A stretch of DNA of 22,053 bases from Sphingomonadaceae bacterium (GTDB taxonomy: Bacteria; Pseudomonadota; Alphaproteobacteria; Sphingomonadales; Sphingomonadaceae), in contig JACDGO010000002.1 of assembly GCA_013821585.1 (NCBI GenBank), forward strand, positions 1-22,053. Direction: 5' to 3'. Positions 6,962-15,732 of this stretch are shown here, piece by piece (position 1 is the stretch's first letter; every line of letters starts with the position of its first letter). The notes beneath the pieces were generated by a model that was not told the DNA's origin, did not search any database, and was given only the letters and a program-made list of their open reading frames with translations. The position numbers and the translations under genes are program-made.

Positions 6962-7942
6962 TCATAAAATCACGATCTGCTTGCCCGGCGGCGCGGCGGC
7001 AAACAGCGATGCGAATGCGGCAGGCGCCTGGTCCAACCCATGCCAGAGGGACTCGACGGGTCGGATTGCCCCGCTTTCGAGCCACCGCGAAAGCTGGCGT
7101 CGAGCGTCGGCGAAACGCGGTTCCCAGTCGGCGAGCAGGAAGCCCTCCATCCGCGCGCGGCGAAACAGGATCGACGCCGCATTGCCATAGCGCGGCGGGG
7201 CGTCGTCATTGTAGGATGAAATGAAGCCGAGCAGGACAATTCGCGCGCGCGGATTGAGGCGGGCCAATACGGCATCATGAAGCGCGCCGCCGACACCGTC
7301 AATAAACAGATCGATTCCGTCGGGAGCGGCTCGATCGAGCTCCGCCGGCTGGTCGCTGTCGATCGCTGCGCCGAATCCGAGTTCGTCAACCAGTGCCGCG
7401 CATTGGCGGTCCCCGCGCCCGGCGCCGATGACCCTGGCGCCGTCCAGCGCGGCGATCTGCCCGGCGAGCGATCCGACTGATCCGGCTGCGGGCGCGATGA
7501 GAACCGTCTCACGATCGCGCGGGCGGCCGACTTCATGGGTCGCGAAATAAGCGGTTAAGCCCGACGGTCCGAGTATGCCGAGATGCTGCTGCGGTAGGCC
7601 GAGCGAGAGGTCGAGCTTATGCAGGCGATCGGCGGGCAACGCCACCTGTTCCTGCCAGCCGACATCGCCCGCGGCATAGTCGCCGGCGTGGAAGTCGGGA
7701 TGGCGCGATTCGAGCACGCGGCCGATGCCCCGGCTGTCGACCAGCTCGCCCGGCCGGATCGGCGGACCGGCCATCGGCTTGTCGCACATCCTGAGGCGCG
7801 GGAAGGGATCCATCGACAGATGTGTGACCTCGAGCAGCACCTCGCCGTCGGCGAGCGTAGGGGCGCTGCCATCGACTATTTCAAAGTCGGCGGCGGTTGG
7901 GGCACCGGCCGGAAAAGCGCGAAGGACGATCCGGCGGCTCAC
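6962..7942 (-). CDS. NADP-dependent MDR reductase, PTGR/CurA-like
   Basis: A protein of 326 aa starting at GTG 7942, whose GTGA overlaps the stop of the alpha/beta hydrolase gene. The N-terminus (RRIVLRAFPAGAPTAADFEIV, then EVLLEVTHLSMDPFPRLRM) and the ILGPSGLTAYF and IAPAAGSVGSLAGQIAAL segments are typical of the prostaglandin reductase / leukotriene B4 dehydrogenase / curcumin reductase group. These enzymes reduce the C=C of enones and enals with NADPH and lack zinc ligands. The family's FIDGVGG and later YN residues are present. It is the second reductase in a row in this operon, so one may act on a ring-fission product and the other on a later unsaturated acid. Exact substrate is not predictable. 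Confidence 0.9.
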   Translation of the reverse strand: MSRRIVLRAFPAGAPTAADFEIVDGSAPTLADGEVLLEVTHLSMDPFPRLRMCDKPMAGPPIRPGELVDSRGIGRVLESRHPDFHAGDYAAGDVGWQEQVALPADRLHKLDLSLGLPQQHLGILGPSGLTAYFATHEVGRPRDRETVLIAPAAGSVGSLAGQIAALDGARVIGAGRGDRQCAALVDELGFGAAIDSDQPAELDRAAPDGIDLFIDGVGGALHDAVLARLNPRARIVLLGFISSYNDDAPPRYGNAASILFRRARMEGFLLADWEPRFADARRQLSRWLESGAIRPVESLWHGLDQAPAAFASLFAAAPPGKQIVIL

Positions 7943-8763
7943 TCGGCGTTCGCCAAGAAATGGTCGAGCACCCGGTTGAACTCGTCCGGCGCTTCGACAT
8001 TCGAGATGTGCCCGGCGCCGTCGATGACCTCGAGCCGCGCGCCCGGAATCGCGTCGGTCATGGCGCGAGCGACCTGCGGCGGCGCCACCCGGTCTTCGCT
8101 GCCGACGATTACGAGCGTCGGTACGTCAATCGTCGCGAAATCGGGAAAGTCAGTGAATCGGGTCACCATTTCGAGCGTCTTGAGATAGGAGGCCGAGTGC
8201 AAGGCGGCGAGGCTGTCGGTCAAATGGGTCTTTTGCACGGCGCCGATGTTGGGGCCGATGATCTGCTCGACGAGGACCGGGGCAAGCTCGGCGGGTGTCT
8301 GCCCGGCCAATAACGGCGCGCGCCTTGCGGCGAGGAATACCTCGACCTTACCCGGGGCCTGGGTCTCCTTCGATCCGGCACTCGTGTCGGCCAGCGTCAG
8401 GCTGGCGATCCGGTCGGGAAAGCGGCGCCAGCTATCGAGCGCGATGCGGCCGCCCATCGACAGGCCGACGAGGTGGATGCGCCGGGCGCCATAGTGGTCG
8501 GCGACGCGGATCACGTCGTCGCTAAAATCGGCCATTGCCAGCGCGTCATCATAATCGTCGCTGTCGCCATAACCACGGGCATCCCACGCAACAGCGGTGA
8601 AGCGGCGTCCGAAATGGCACAGCTGCGCGGTCCAGTTCCCGCGGTTGCCGCCGATGCCGTGGAGGAACAGGAGGAGCTGGCCATCGCCGGCCCGATCGAC
8701 GCAAAGCGATGGCGCCGGCCCAATCCGCTCGGTCGAAACCAGCGTATTGGCTACCAAACTCAT
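7939..8763 (-). CDS. Alpha/beta hydrolase following the NicX-type dioxygenase
   Basis: A protein of 274 aa with a complete alpha/beta-hydrolase triad: S102 in the nucleophile elbow GLSMGG, D224 in GSEDRV and H252 in GAGHISN. The oxyanion segment is FLHGIGGNRGNW (33-44) and DARGYGDSD follows. Members in ring-cleavage pathways cleave C-C bonds of meta-fission products, or deformylate N-formylmaleamate (NicD, in the nicotinate pathway). The ATG overlaps the stop codon of the NicX-type gene (ATGA), which makes a NicX-NicD type partnership attractive, but overall similarity also fits 3-oxoadipate enol-lactonase or RutD-like hydrolases. Role is therefore inferred from context. Confidence 0.9.
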   Translation of the reverse strand: MSLVANTLVSTERIGPAPSLCVDRAGDGQLLLFLHGIGGNRGNWTAQLCHFGRRFTAVAWDARGYGDSDDYDDALAMADFSDDVIRVADHYGARRIHLVGLSMGGRIALDSWRRFPDRIASLTLADTSAGSKETQAPGKVEVFLAARRAPLLAGQTPAELAPVLVEQIIGPNIGAVQKTHLTDSLAALHSASYLKTLEMVTRFTDFPDFATIDVPTLVIVGSEDRVAPPQVARAMTDAIPGARLEVIDGAGHISNVEAPDEFNRVLDHFLANAE

Positions 8764-9806
8764 GCCAGTTCCGGCACCAGCTTGCCGCCGATCACAACCG
8801 GCTTGTCATCGAGGCTGATCGTGCAGTGGCGGATCGGCAGATCGAAGTGGCCGAGCGTGTGGCGATTGGCGAAGGGATTGGCGCCGGTCGAGAACAGGAA
8901 GTTGCCGGCGAATGCGCGTTGTTCGATCCCGTTGGTATGCGCCTTGTCGTACATCATCATCGATTCCCAGCGCGCCCGCGGATTCATGCCCCAGCCGACA
9001 TGGCTGGTACCATAGGCCTCGGGGTCGTTCCATGCATCGAAATATTCGCGGGTCAGGTCGGCATCGAGCCCGACGCCCTCGACCGCGACTACATAGTCGT
9101 GTTCGATGCGCAATCGGACGGGCTTTTCGAGGTAGCGCTTGAAGGTGATGTTGATGTCGCCTTCGTCGAGCACGACGGTCCCGTTGACGGTGCCGAGCGC
9201 AGGAAAGCAGCTGCAGATACCACCCGGCCAAGTGGCCAGCGTCCCCGGATCGTACGCCGCGCCGAGGTTCCCGCCGATGCGCGCGCCTTCGAGGACGACC
9301 GACAGGTCGGTGCCGGCGGGCGAGGTGACGGTCATGCGTTTGGCTGCGCGCATCATGTCGCGGCCCTTGAGCACGCGCGGGATCAGCGTCTCGTCAGGCG
9401 CAAGCCGTTCGAGCGCGTCGGGATGCTCATTGCTGATGTAAAGGATGCGGCTACCGGCGCCGAGGATTTCAGGGGTCTCCTCGGCATGCATCAGCCCTTC
9501 GACGGTCAGGTCGGCGACCATCGTCGCGCGACTGAGCGCCTCGATAACGGGGCGGTTGCCGGCGATCGAATGCGACGAGCCGGTCGAACGCACGGGCACC
9601 GGCGAGTGTTGGGGCGGTGACGGCATCACCAGGTGGAATGGCTCGGCGCCGATGCGCAGCAATGCCAGCTCCGCCAGATGGACGTTGACCGGCCGCGACT
9701 GGGTTTCCGATAAGATCGCGACGCTGTCGCCGGGATTGACCTTCGACAGGCGGAAGGCCCGCTCGAAAACCGCGATCCAGCGCTCTTCCACTCTGTCAAT
9801 CAGCAT
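8760..9806 (-). CDS. NicX-type (2,5-dihydroxypyridine 5,6-dioxygenase-like) non-heme iron dioxygenase
   Basis: A protein of 348 aa from ATG 9806, with GGGAG upstream. The C-terminal part has TSHVGWGMNPRARW and HTLGHFDLP. H269, H320 and D322 match, in order and spacing, the iron ligands I recall for Pseudomonas putida NicX (H265, H318, D320), and the length is close to its 350 aa. NicX opens 2,5-dihydroxypyridine to N-formylmaleamate, using Fe(II) and O2. The fold is shared with M29 aminopeptidases, so the peptidase label seen in databases is the alternative, but the conserved triad favours a dioxygenase. The gene is followed by a coupled alpha/beta hydrolase and preceded by a hydratase. No other nicotinate-pathway gene is present, so the ring it opens may be a substituted pyridine or another hydroxylated ring. 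Confidence 0.82.
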   Translation of the reverse strand: MLIDRVEERWIAVFERAFRLSKVNPGDSVAILSETQSRPVNVHLAELALLRIGAEPFHLVMPSPPQHSPVPVRSTGSSHSIAGNRPVIEALSRATMVADLTVEGLMHAEETPEILGAGSRILYISNEHPDALERLAPDETLIPRVLKGRDMMRAAKRMTVTSPAGTDLSVVLEGARIGGNLGAAYDPGTLATWPGGICSCFPALGTVNGTVVLDEGDINITFKRYLEKPVRLRIEHDYVVAVEGVGLDADLTREYFDAWNDPEAYGTSHVGWGMNPRARWESMMMYDKAHTNGIEQRAFAGNFLFSTGANPFANRHTLGHFDLPIRHCTISLDDKPVVIGGKLVPELA

Positions 9807-9870
9807 GATTTTCTCCCGCTTCGGCGAAAGGTTAGCCGTCCGATCGCGGCGCGCTCTCCTTCATTCGCCG

Positions 9871-10632
9871 TCACCTGTCATAACTTCTTGACGATGGCAC
9901 ACGGCCAACGCGAAGAGTGCCCAACGCACCGAAGTCGGCGATGACCTCATCGCCGATTGCGAAGGTCGCCGAGCGCGCCATCGCGCCGGTCGCAATCCAG
10001 TCGCCGGCGCGAACCGGCCGCTCGCTGCACGCTCGCTTTCTCACCAGCCACCGGGCAGCCTCGAGCGGGTCGCCGAGGACCGCCGCCGCGTCGCCAGTCG
10101 AGACGAGCTCGCCATTGCGGAGCAGGCGGACTGTGACGTCGGTCGGGGTCGCGAGGGCCGAGGTGGGGAACGCGTCGCCGATCACCAGCCCGACGTTGGC
10201 GGCATTGTCGGCAACGATGAACCCCGCGCCGAGCGTTAGGGCGTCGGGTCGGCTCGGCCGATTGAGCTCGATGCCGAGATGGAGGGCCGCGATGTCGACG
10301 GGACGCAGTTCGCCGTCGGGCGTCGTGCCGATGCGGACGAAGATCTCGGGCTCGGCCTCCGCCGGTCGATCGCCGTGGAGGTCGACGTCGGCCGGCGCGG
10401 TCCATAGCCCTCCGTCGAATACCCGGCCCCAGATCGGTTCGGATATGCCAAGGAAGGACTGGCCGGCTGGGCTGGTCGCGCCGACCTTCCAGCCGACCAC
10501 CTGCGGCATGTTTTCGGCGAGCTGGTCGGCGATCGCATAGCCGCGGTCGAGTTCCAGCGGCTCGGCGTCGGCCAGCTCTTCGCCGGTGCGCCGCGCGTCG
10601 GCGAATCTCGCGGCCCTATCGCGGTCGGTCAC
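9871..10632 (-). CDS. 2-keto-4-pentenoate hydratase / 4-oxalocrotonate decarboxylase-like protein
   Basis: A protein of 253 aa starting at GTG 10632, within a GTGA overlap with the GMC gene stop. MhpD-type members of the FAH superfamily show VVGWKVGATS (45-54), a metal-binding AEAEPEIFVRIG segment, a GIELNRP stretch and the late GDWIATGAM (usually G-x-x-x-x-TG). These proteins hydrate 2-hydroxypenta-2,4-dienoates or decarboxylate 4-oxalocrotonate after meta-cleavage of aromatic rings, with Mg or Mn. I cannot tell hydratase from decarboxylase by eye. It is followed by a 64-bp gap and the NicX-type dioxygenase, so it should act on a downstream product of that ring opening. A second FAH-fold enzyme is encoded at 2900. 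Confidence 0.85.
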   Translation of the reverse strand: MTDRDRAARFADARRTGEELADAEPLELDRGYAIADQLAENMPQVVGWKVGATSPAGQSFLGISEPIWGRVFDGGLWTAPADVDLHGDRPAEAEPEIFVRIGTTPDGELRPVDIAALHLGIELNRPSRPDALTLGAGFIVADNAANVGLVIGDAFPTSALATPTDVTVRLLRNGELVSTGDAAAVLGDPLEAARWLVRKRACSERPVRAGDWIATGAMARSATFAIGDEVIADFGALGTLRVGRVPSSRSYDR

Positions 10633-12194
10633 GCGACGAAATCCGACCAGTTATTGGCCATTCGATCCGCCGCCCGCGCGGCGAGCGCCAGCACGGTGAA
10701 AGTTGGACTGACCGCGCCGATCGTGGGAAACAGGCCGCCACCCGCGACGAGCAGGTTGGCGACGTCGTGGACCCGGCCGTAGCTGTCGGTGACGGAGGTC
10801 GCGGCATCCACGCCCATGATCGTCCCGCCGGCAACATGCGAATAGACCGGCATCGGGACGACCCAGCTTTCGGTCGCGCCGGCGGCGCGCATCACGCGCA
10901 CGCCCTCGTCATTGGCATGGGCCCACAGCGCCCGGCTGTCCGGCGCGACATTATGGGTGACGCGCGCCAGCGGCATGCTGTTGCGATCCGTCTCCGCTGC
11001 GAGGGTGATGCGGTTGTTCGCCTGCGCAATATTCTCGACGATGCCGTTGATCGTGCCGAGGTGGCGGCTGGCGCGTTTGAGGAAATCGTGCAGCGCGTTA
11101 CCGATGATGTCGGGGCGCGTGTTGCCGATGCCGATCAGGTCATTCGGCTTGACGGCCGGAGCGATGCCCCAGGTGTAACTTCCGAACGGCCCGGACCGCT
11201 GTTTCGGGTAGCCGTCCTGTGACATCAGCACCCCGGCGGTCATGCCGAGATGGCATTCGGTTTCCTCCGCGAACAGCCCGTAGGCGTTCGAAAGGGCGTG
11301 CATATTGAAGTAGCGGCCGACGAGGTCCGCGCCATTGCCGAGCCCATTGGGGTGGCGCTCGCCGGTCGACGCGAGCATCAGCCGCGCGTTCTGAACGGCA
11401 GCCCCGGCGAGGATGATGAGGCTTGCCGGTTGGACGTGGCGGGCGCCGGTCTGGTCGGAATAATAGAACGCGGTCGCGCGACCCTGCGCGTCGGTTTCGA
11501 CCTTCGTAACGGCGGCGTAAGCGCGGAACTCGGCCCCGCTTTTCTCCGCCGCGGGCTTGTGCAGCACGAGCGGGTTGAGCAGCGACTGGATCGGGCACCC
11601 GGCGTCGCACCATCCGTCGTACTGGCACGGCGGCCGCCCCTTGTACCAGATCGAAGTGATTGCCATCGGCGCCGGGGAAACGTGCATCCCGAGTTTTTCA
11701 AACCCGCGAGCAAGGATGCGGCCTTGCTTCGTCACCTTGTGTGGGGGCATCGGATAGGGCGCGCCGGGCGGGCGCCAGGTCTCGGCCTGGGCATCGCCGG
11801 CAATGCCGCACTCGGTCTGGATCTCATCGTACCACGGACGAAGCTCGTCATAGTCGATCGGCCAGTCCAGCCCCTGGCCGCTCTCCGATCGCATTCGAAA
11901 ATCGGCCAGGTGAAGGCGCGGCCAGCCGGCATAATGGTGGAGGGCAGAGCCACCGAAACCCCAGCCTACCGCCATGTTGTAGCCGACGCGGTCGCGACCG
12001 TCCTGGAGCACCGGCGACCCGCCCCATTTGAGGCGACGCGCCCAGATCTGGGAGCTGGTCAGATCGGACAACTCCCACGGCGGGCCGGCGTCGAGCACCA
12101 CGACCGATTTGCCCGCCGCGGCGAGGCGCGCGGCGAGCAGGCTGCCGGCGGCACCCGCCCCCATGATCGCCACGTCGCGCTTGTCGTGAACCAT
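10629..12194 (-). CDS. GMC-family FAD oxidoreductase with Fe-S type Cys motif
   Basis: An in-frame ATG lies at 12203, but GAGGA directly abuts it; ATG 12194 has the same GAGGA nine bases upstream, so I choose 12194 (521 aa). The N-terminus has the FAD-binding GAGAAG and VVVLDAG. CQYDGWCDAGC (C190, C196, C200) is a CX5CX3C motif like the one that binds a 3Fe-4S cluster in FAD glucose dehydrogenase alpha subunits. The catalytic His is H453 in SHVAGGTIMG; the usual Asn of the NPT motif is S496 (SPTF). It probably oxidises an alcohol or polyol-like group and passes electrons to a membrane acceptor. It heads the minus-strand operon but has no small-subunit gene beside it. It is a close paralogue of the 16938 gene. 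Confidence 0.93.
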   Translation of the reverse strand: MVHDKRDVAIMGAGAAGSLLAARLAAAGKSVVVLDAGPPWELSDLTSSQIWARRLKWGGSPVLQDGRDRVGYNMAVGWGFGGSALHHYAGWPRLHLADFRMRSESGQGLDWPIDYDELRPWYDEIQTECGIAGDAQAETWRPPGAPYPMPPHKVTKQGRILARGFEKLGMHVSPAPMAITSIWYKGRPPCQYDGWCDAGCPIQSLLNPLVLHKPAAEKSGAEFRAYAAVTKVETDAQGRATAFYYSDQTGARHVQPASLIILAGAAVQNARLMLASTGERHPNGLGNGADLVGRYFNMHALSNAYGLFAEETECHLGMTAGVLMSQDGYPKQRSGPFGSYTWGIAPAVKPNDLIGIGNTRPDIIGNALHDFLKRASRHLGTINGIVENIAQANNRITLAAETDRNSMPLARVTHNVAPDSRALWAHANDEGVRVMRAAGATESWVVPMPVYSHVAGGTIMGVDAATSVTDSYGRVHDVANLLVAGGGLFPTIGAVSPTFTVLALAARAADRMANNWSDFVA

Positions 12195-12348
12195 CCCTGC
12201 CATTCCTCGATGTTAACCCCCAAGCGGGCGGCTGCCATGTCTAAAAATGCCGCGGGTCCATCCCGGGAGTTATGGCGCGGCCCGGCGAAGTTCGGTTGTG
12301 CGCCGGATGGGCGGGACTAGTCTCGCCTCTTCGCGAGGGAGGGAAAGC

Positions 12349-13218
12349 GTGACTGACACGGTATTGGTGATTGGCGCGACCGGCATGCTCGGCAAGCCGG
12401 TCGCGGTTCGGTTGTTGTGCGACGGGTATCGGGTGCGCGTGCTGTGCCGCGCTCCGGACGCAGCCCGTGCGATGCTCGGAGACGGGTTTGACTATGTGGC
12501 GGGGGACGTGCGCGATCCAGGCGCGCTGCGCGGCGCGGTCGAGGGATGCCGCTTCGTGCACGTCAATCTGAAGGGTACGACGCCGGCTGAGTTGCGGGCC
12601 GTCGAGGTCGAGGGGACCGGCCTGACGGCTCGAGTGGCAAAGGCTGCCGGGGTCGAACGGCTGACCTATCTTTCGGGGGCGGGGATCGAGACGGCGTCTC
12701 CGCGGCTGCTTCCGGTGCGGATCAAGCAGGCGGCCGAAGCCGCAATCCGCGCGTCGGGAGTGCCGTACACCATCTTGCGTGCGAGCCATTTCATGGAGTC
12801 ACTCGACCTGTTCGTGCGCGGCCGGCGGGCGATCATCCTGGGTCGGCAGCCGCTCGCCTATCATTATCTCGCGGCCGACGATTACGCCGGCCAGGTCGCC
12901 GCGGCGTTCCGCTGCGACCAGGCGACTAACCTGACCTTGACACTCCACGGCCCGCAGCCGTTGACCATGGAGCAGGCGCTGACGACCTATGTCCGGCTGA
13001 TACGCCCAGACGTTACGATGGGGCACATGCCACTGTGGCCGCTGCGTTTGATCGGCGGCGTCACGAACAATGGCGGCCTGAAGATCGCGGTAGCGCTGTT
13101 CGACGCTTTTCCACGCATTCCGGAGACCGGCGACACGGGGCTTGCCGACCAACTGCTCGGGCCCGCCACGACGACGATCGCGGAGTGGTGCGAGCGTCGC
13201 CGCGCCGGCAAGGGATAA
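12349..13218 (+). CDS. NAD(P)-binding atypical SDR (NmrA/NAD(P)H-binding family)
   Basis: The frame is open from 12247, but the likely start is GTG 12349, preceded by GAGGGAGGG and giving VTDTVLVIGATGMLGKPVA directly, so 289 aa. The Rossmann motif is GATGMLG (about 9-15). GDVRD and a YLSGAG stretch follow, and the region TILRASHFMESLDLF is typical of NmrA/atypical SDRs. The classical YxxxK active site is not evident, so it may be a redox sensor, an isoflavone-reductase-like enzyme, or a pathway epimerase/reductase. It is divergent from the first GMC gene across 154 bp and lies 113 bp upstream of the TonB receptor start, so it is probably co-transcribed with the receptor. Substrate unknown. 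Confidence 0.85.
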   Translation: MTDTVLVIGATGMLGKPVAVRLLCDGYRVRVLCRAPDAARAMLGDGFDYVAGDVRDPGALRGAVEGCRFVHVNLKGTTPAELRAVEVEGTGLTARVAKAAGVERLTYLSGAGIETASPRLLPVRIKQAAEAAIRASGVPYTILRASHFMESLDLFVRGRRAIILGRQPLAYHYLAADDYAGQVAAAFRCDQATNLTLTLHGPQPLTMEQALTTYVRLIRPDVTMGHMPLWPLRLIGGVTNNGGLKIAVALFDAFPRIPETGDTGLADQLLGPATTTIAEWCERRRAGKG

Positions 13219-13278
13219 CCCCCTGTTATGAGGATGCGCTGATTATCTGGGTTACGAAGGGTCTCCACTCTTGGGACA

Positions 13279-13312
13279 TGACGGAAAGGGCACAAGCTTC
13301 CGTCAAGGAAGC
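13279..13312 (+). promoter_or_regulatory. Overlapping inverted repeats in the TonB-receptor leader
   Basis: TGACGGAA (13279-13286) and TTCCGTCA (13298-13305) form a perfect 8-bp inverted repeat with an 11-base spacer. GCTTCC (13296-13301) and GGAAGC (13307-13312) form a perfect 6-bp repeat with a 5-base loop. The two share bases 13298-13301, so as RNA hairpins they exclude each other. The second ends nine bases before the GGGAGGG ribosome site (13321-13327) of the receptor. The 8-bp dyad could equally be a DNA operator. Confidence 0.4.
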
Positions 13313-13331
13313 GCACCTATGGGAGGGTGAC

Positions 13332-15689
13332 ATGGCGAAAAGACTCGGTCGTCGGCTAGCCGGAGTATCGGCACTCGCGCTGGCGAATGCGCTGCCGCTC
13401 GCGCCGGTCCACGCACAGGTCGCCGCGCCGAACGCGCCGGCGAATCCGCAAGCGCGGGCCAGCGACAATTCGGGGATCGCCGACATCGTCGTCACCGCCA
13501 CGCGCCGCGAAGAGCGGTTGCAGGACGTGCCGATCGCGGTCACCGCCTTCAACAGCGAGTCGTTGCGGGCGTTGTCGACCCAGACCGTCGGCGACCTCGC
13601 GTCGATCACCCCCAACCTGTCGCGCACCTCGGGTCCGACCGGCGGCAACGACGCCTTCTTCTTCATTCGCGGCATTGGCCAGCTCGATTCCAATCCCGCC
13701 AACGATCCGGGCGTCGGTGTCTATATCGACGGTGTCTATCTCGGCCGCCTCCAGGGCGCTTCGCTCGACACCGCCGACGTGTCCCGGGTGGAAGTGCTGC
13801 GCGGGCCACAGGGTACGCTGTTCGGTCGAAACACGATTGGCGGGGCGATCAGCATCACGTCGCGCGATCCGTCGCACAGCTTCGGCGTGGAAGGCCGCAT
13901 CACGGGGGGCAGCCGCAATCGCTATGACGGCTTCGTCTCGATCGACACGCCGCTTTCAAAGGAGCTGGCGATCCGCACGTCGGTGTCGACCCGCAACCAG
14001 GACGGTTGGGGCAAAAACGTCTACACTGGCAAGACCTTTGGCGACGTGCACAATTTGCAATTTCGATCGAAAGCGGTGTGGACTCCGGCCGACCAGATCA
14101 AATTCACGCTGTCTGGCGATGCTATGCGTGGGCGCGGCACCTCGGCGCATACTATTCTTATCGGCACCGCGCCGGCCACGGCCCCGGTCGGAATCGTGAG
14201 CCCGGTGTCGCCATGCGGAACGACACCGCTCGGCGTTCCGTTCCCGTGCGATCTGCTGGCCGATACATCGACCGACATTGACAAGAATTTCCAGTCCATC
14301 GCCGGCCGCAATCGCCTCGACACTTCGGGCGTGTCGGGGACAGTCGAATGGGGCGATCCGAAGGCTTTCGCGGTCAAGGCGATCGTCGCCTATCGCAAAG
14401 TCGGCCAGCATGTCGAAAACGACTTCGACGGAACCGGATACCGGATTTACGAGAGTTTCTTCGATACACACACCCACCAGCTGTCGGGCGAGCTCCAGTT
14501 GCTCGGCAAGTCGTTCAACGAACGATTCGACTGGCTGGTCGGGCTCTATGGCTACAAGGAGCATATCGACAATAATAATTCGATCTGCCTGGGCGGGAAT
14601 TCGGGAACCCCGTTCCCAATTCGCAACGCCGGCAGCTGCCTGCGCAACAACCAGGTGTTCCAATTGGGCATCCGCTCATGGGCGGTATTCGCCCACACCC
14701 AAACCCACATCACGCCCGAGCTGACCCTCATCGTCGGCGGGCGCTACACGCACGAGCAGAAGAAGCAGGACTTCGATTTCTTCCTCGATAATACCGGCAA
14801 TGTGTTCAACCTGTTCGGCATCCCGCCAATCATCCTGCCCACACTCTCCCCGCGCAATCCGTTCCTGACGGTGCCGACCAGCTACCAGGGGACGTGGTCT
14901 GAATTCACCCCGAAGCTGGGGCTGAATTACAAGCCGACGCGCGACTTGCTGCTCTATGCGTCTTACTCGCGCGGGTTCAAATCGGGCGGCTTCAACGGTC
15001 GGCCGTCAAACAATCGCAGCGGCGGGTTCGATCCCATCCTGCCCTATGATCCCGAAACACTCACGGCCTATGAAGTCGGTTTCAAGTCCGACCTGATGGG
15101 ACGGCGGTTGCGGCTTAATGGCGCGGCCTTCTATTCGATCTATGACGGCATCCAGCTGCTGGTGCTTGACCCCGCCAACGGGTTTTTCAACAATGCCAAT
15201 GCGGGACGCAATCGCATTACCGGATTCGAGCTGGAGCTGACTGCGCGCCCGGTCGATTCGCTGACGCTTTATGCCAATGTCGGCTATAACCACGACAAAT
15301 ATACCAGGATCGACCCGCGCGCAGGCGTGGCCCTTAACGCCCATCTGCCGGTGACTCCGAAGTTGAACATGGCGGTCGGTGGCAATTACCGAGTCGACCT
15401 CGGCACCAGCGGCAAACTCGATCTTCGGGCCGACTTCAGCCACCGAAGCACCGTCTGGTACGGCGCGACCAACGAACCGCTCGAGCGGCAGCCAGGCATC
15501 GGTCTCCTCAACCTGCGCGCGACCTACACCGATCCGAGCAACCGCTACACCGTCGCCGCGTTCGGGACGAACGTAACCGACAAACGCTATTACTCGAACG
15601 TCCAGGACGTCCGCAAAGTGCTGGGCGTCGCCTTCGCGCAAGTGTCGCCGCCGGCGGAGTGGGGTATCGAGCTCGGAGCGAAATTCTAA
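13332..15689 (+). CDS. TonB-dependent outer-membrane receptor
   Basis: The start is ATG 13332, after GGGAGGG; the longer frame from 13035 is an artefact. The 785-aa protein has a signal peptide (KRLGRRLAG then hydrophobic ALALANALPLAPVHA, likely cleaved before Q29). The plug runs roughly 50-180 (DIVVTATRREERLQDVPIAV, FFIRGIGQ, GVYIDGVYLGR, VEVLRGPQGTLFGRN, GGAISITSRDP). The beta-barrel has the usual aromatic-rich strands (YASYSRGFKSGGFNG, YEVGFKSDL) and ends in a terminal phenylalanine. It belongs to the catabolism-linked receptor group abundant in sphingomonads, which import aromatic or other substrates with TonB-ExbBD energy. It probably imports the substrate of this cluster. The upstream leader contains inverted repeats that may regulate it. 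Confidence 0.96.
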   Translation: MAKRLGRRLAGVSALALANALPLAPVHAQVAAPNAPANPQARASDNSGIADIVVTATRREERLQDVPIAVTAFNSESLRALSTQTVGDLASITPNLSRTSGPTGGNDAFFFIRGIGQLDSNPANDPGVGVYIDGVYLGRLQGASLDTADVSRVEVLRGPQGTLFGRNTIGGAISITSRDPSHSFGVEGRITGGSRNRYDGFVSIDTPLSKELAIRTSVSTRNQDGWGKNVYTGKTFGDVHNLQFRSKAVWTPADQIKFTLSGDAMRGRGTSAHTILIGTAPATAPVGIVSPVSPCGTTPLGVPFPCDLLADTSTDIDKNFQSIAGRNRLDTSGVSGTVEWGDPKAFAVKAIVAYRKVGQHVENDFDGTGYRIYESFFDTHTHQLSGELQLLGKSFNERFDWLVGLYGYKEHIDNNNSICLGGNSGTPFPIRNAGSCLRNNQVFQLGIRSWAVFAHTQTHITPELTLIVGGRYTHEQKKQDFDFFLDNTGNVFNLFGIPPIILPTLSPRNPFLTVPTSYQGTWSEFTPKLGLNYKPTRDLLLYASYSRGFKSGGFNGRPSNNRSGGFDPILPYDPETLTAYEVGFKSDLMGRRLRLNGAAFYSIYDGIQLLVLDPANGFFNNANAGRNRITGFELELTARPVDSLTLYANVGYNHDKYTRIDPRAGVALNAHLPVTPKLNMAVGGNYRVDLGTSGKLDLRADFSHRSTVWYGATNEPLERQPGIGLLNLRATYTDPSNRYTVAAFGTNVTDKRYYSNVQDVRKVLGVAFAQVSPPAEWGIELGAKF

Positions 15690-15732
15690 GCGCCCTATGG
15701 TGCTCTGTAGCGGGAGGGCTGGTCCGGCGTGA

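Noticed and set aside
8760..9806. M29 aminopeptidase annotation for the NicX-type gene
   Set aside because: The His-His-Asp set with NicX spacing and the coupled hydrolase fit a ring-cleavage dioxygenase better, although a peptidase cannot be fully excluded without alignment.
11250..12320. Long plus-strand open frame (356 codons) opposite the first GMC gene
   Set aside because: It is antisense to a well-supported GMC gene in high-GC DNA; the translation shows no family motif and is rich in Arg, His and Gly, as expected for a shadow frame.
13035..13331. N-terminal extension of the TonB receptor frame
   Set aside because: It overlaps the SDR gene and precedes the signal peptide; ATG 13332 has a strong ribosome site and gives a normal signal sequence.
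15690..15732. Possible terminator between the receptor and the four-helix protein
   Set aside because: Only a 5-bp imperfect repeat (GCCCT...AGGGC) with a long loop and no T-run; not enough to call a terminator.
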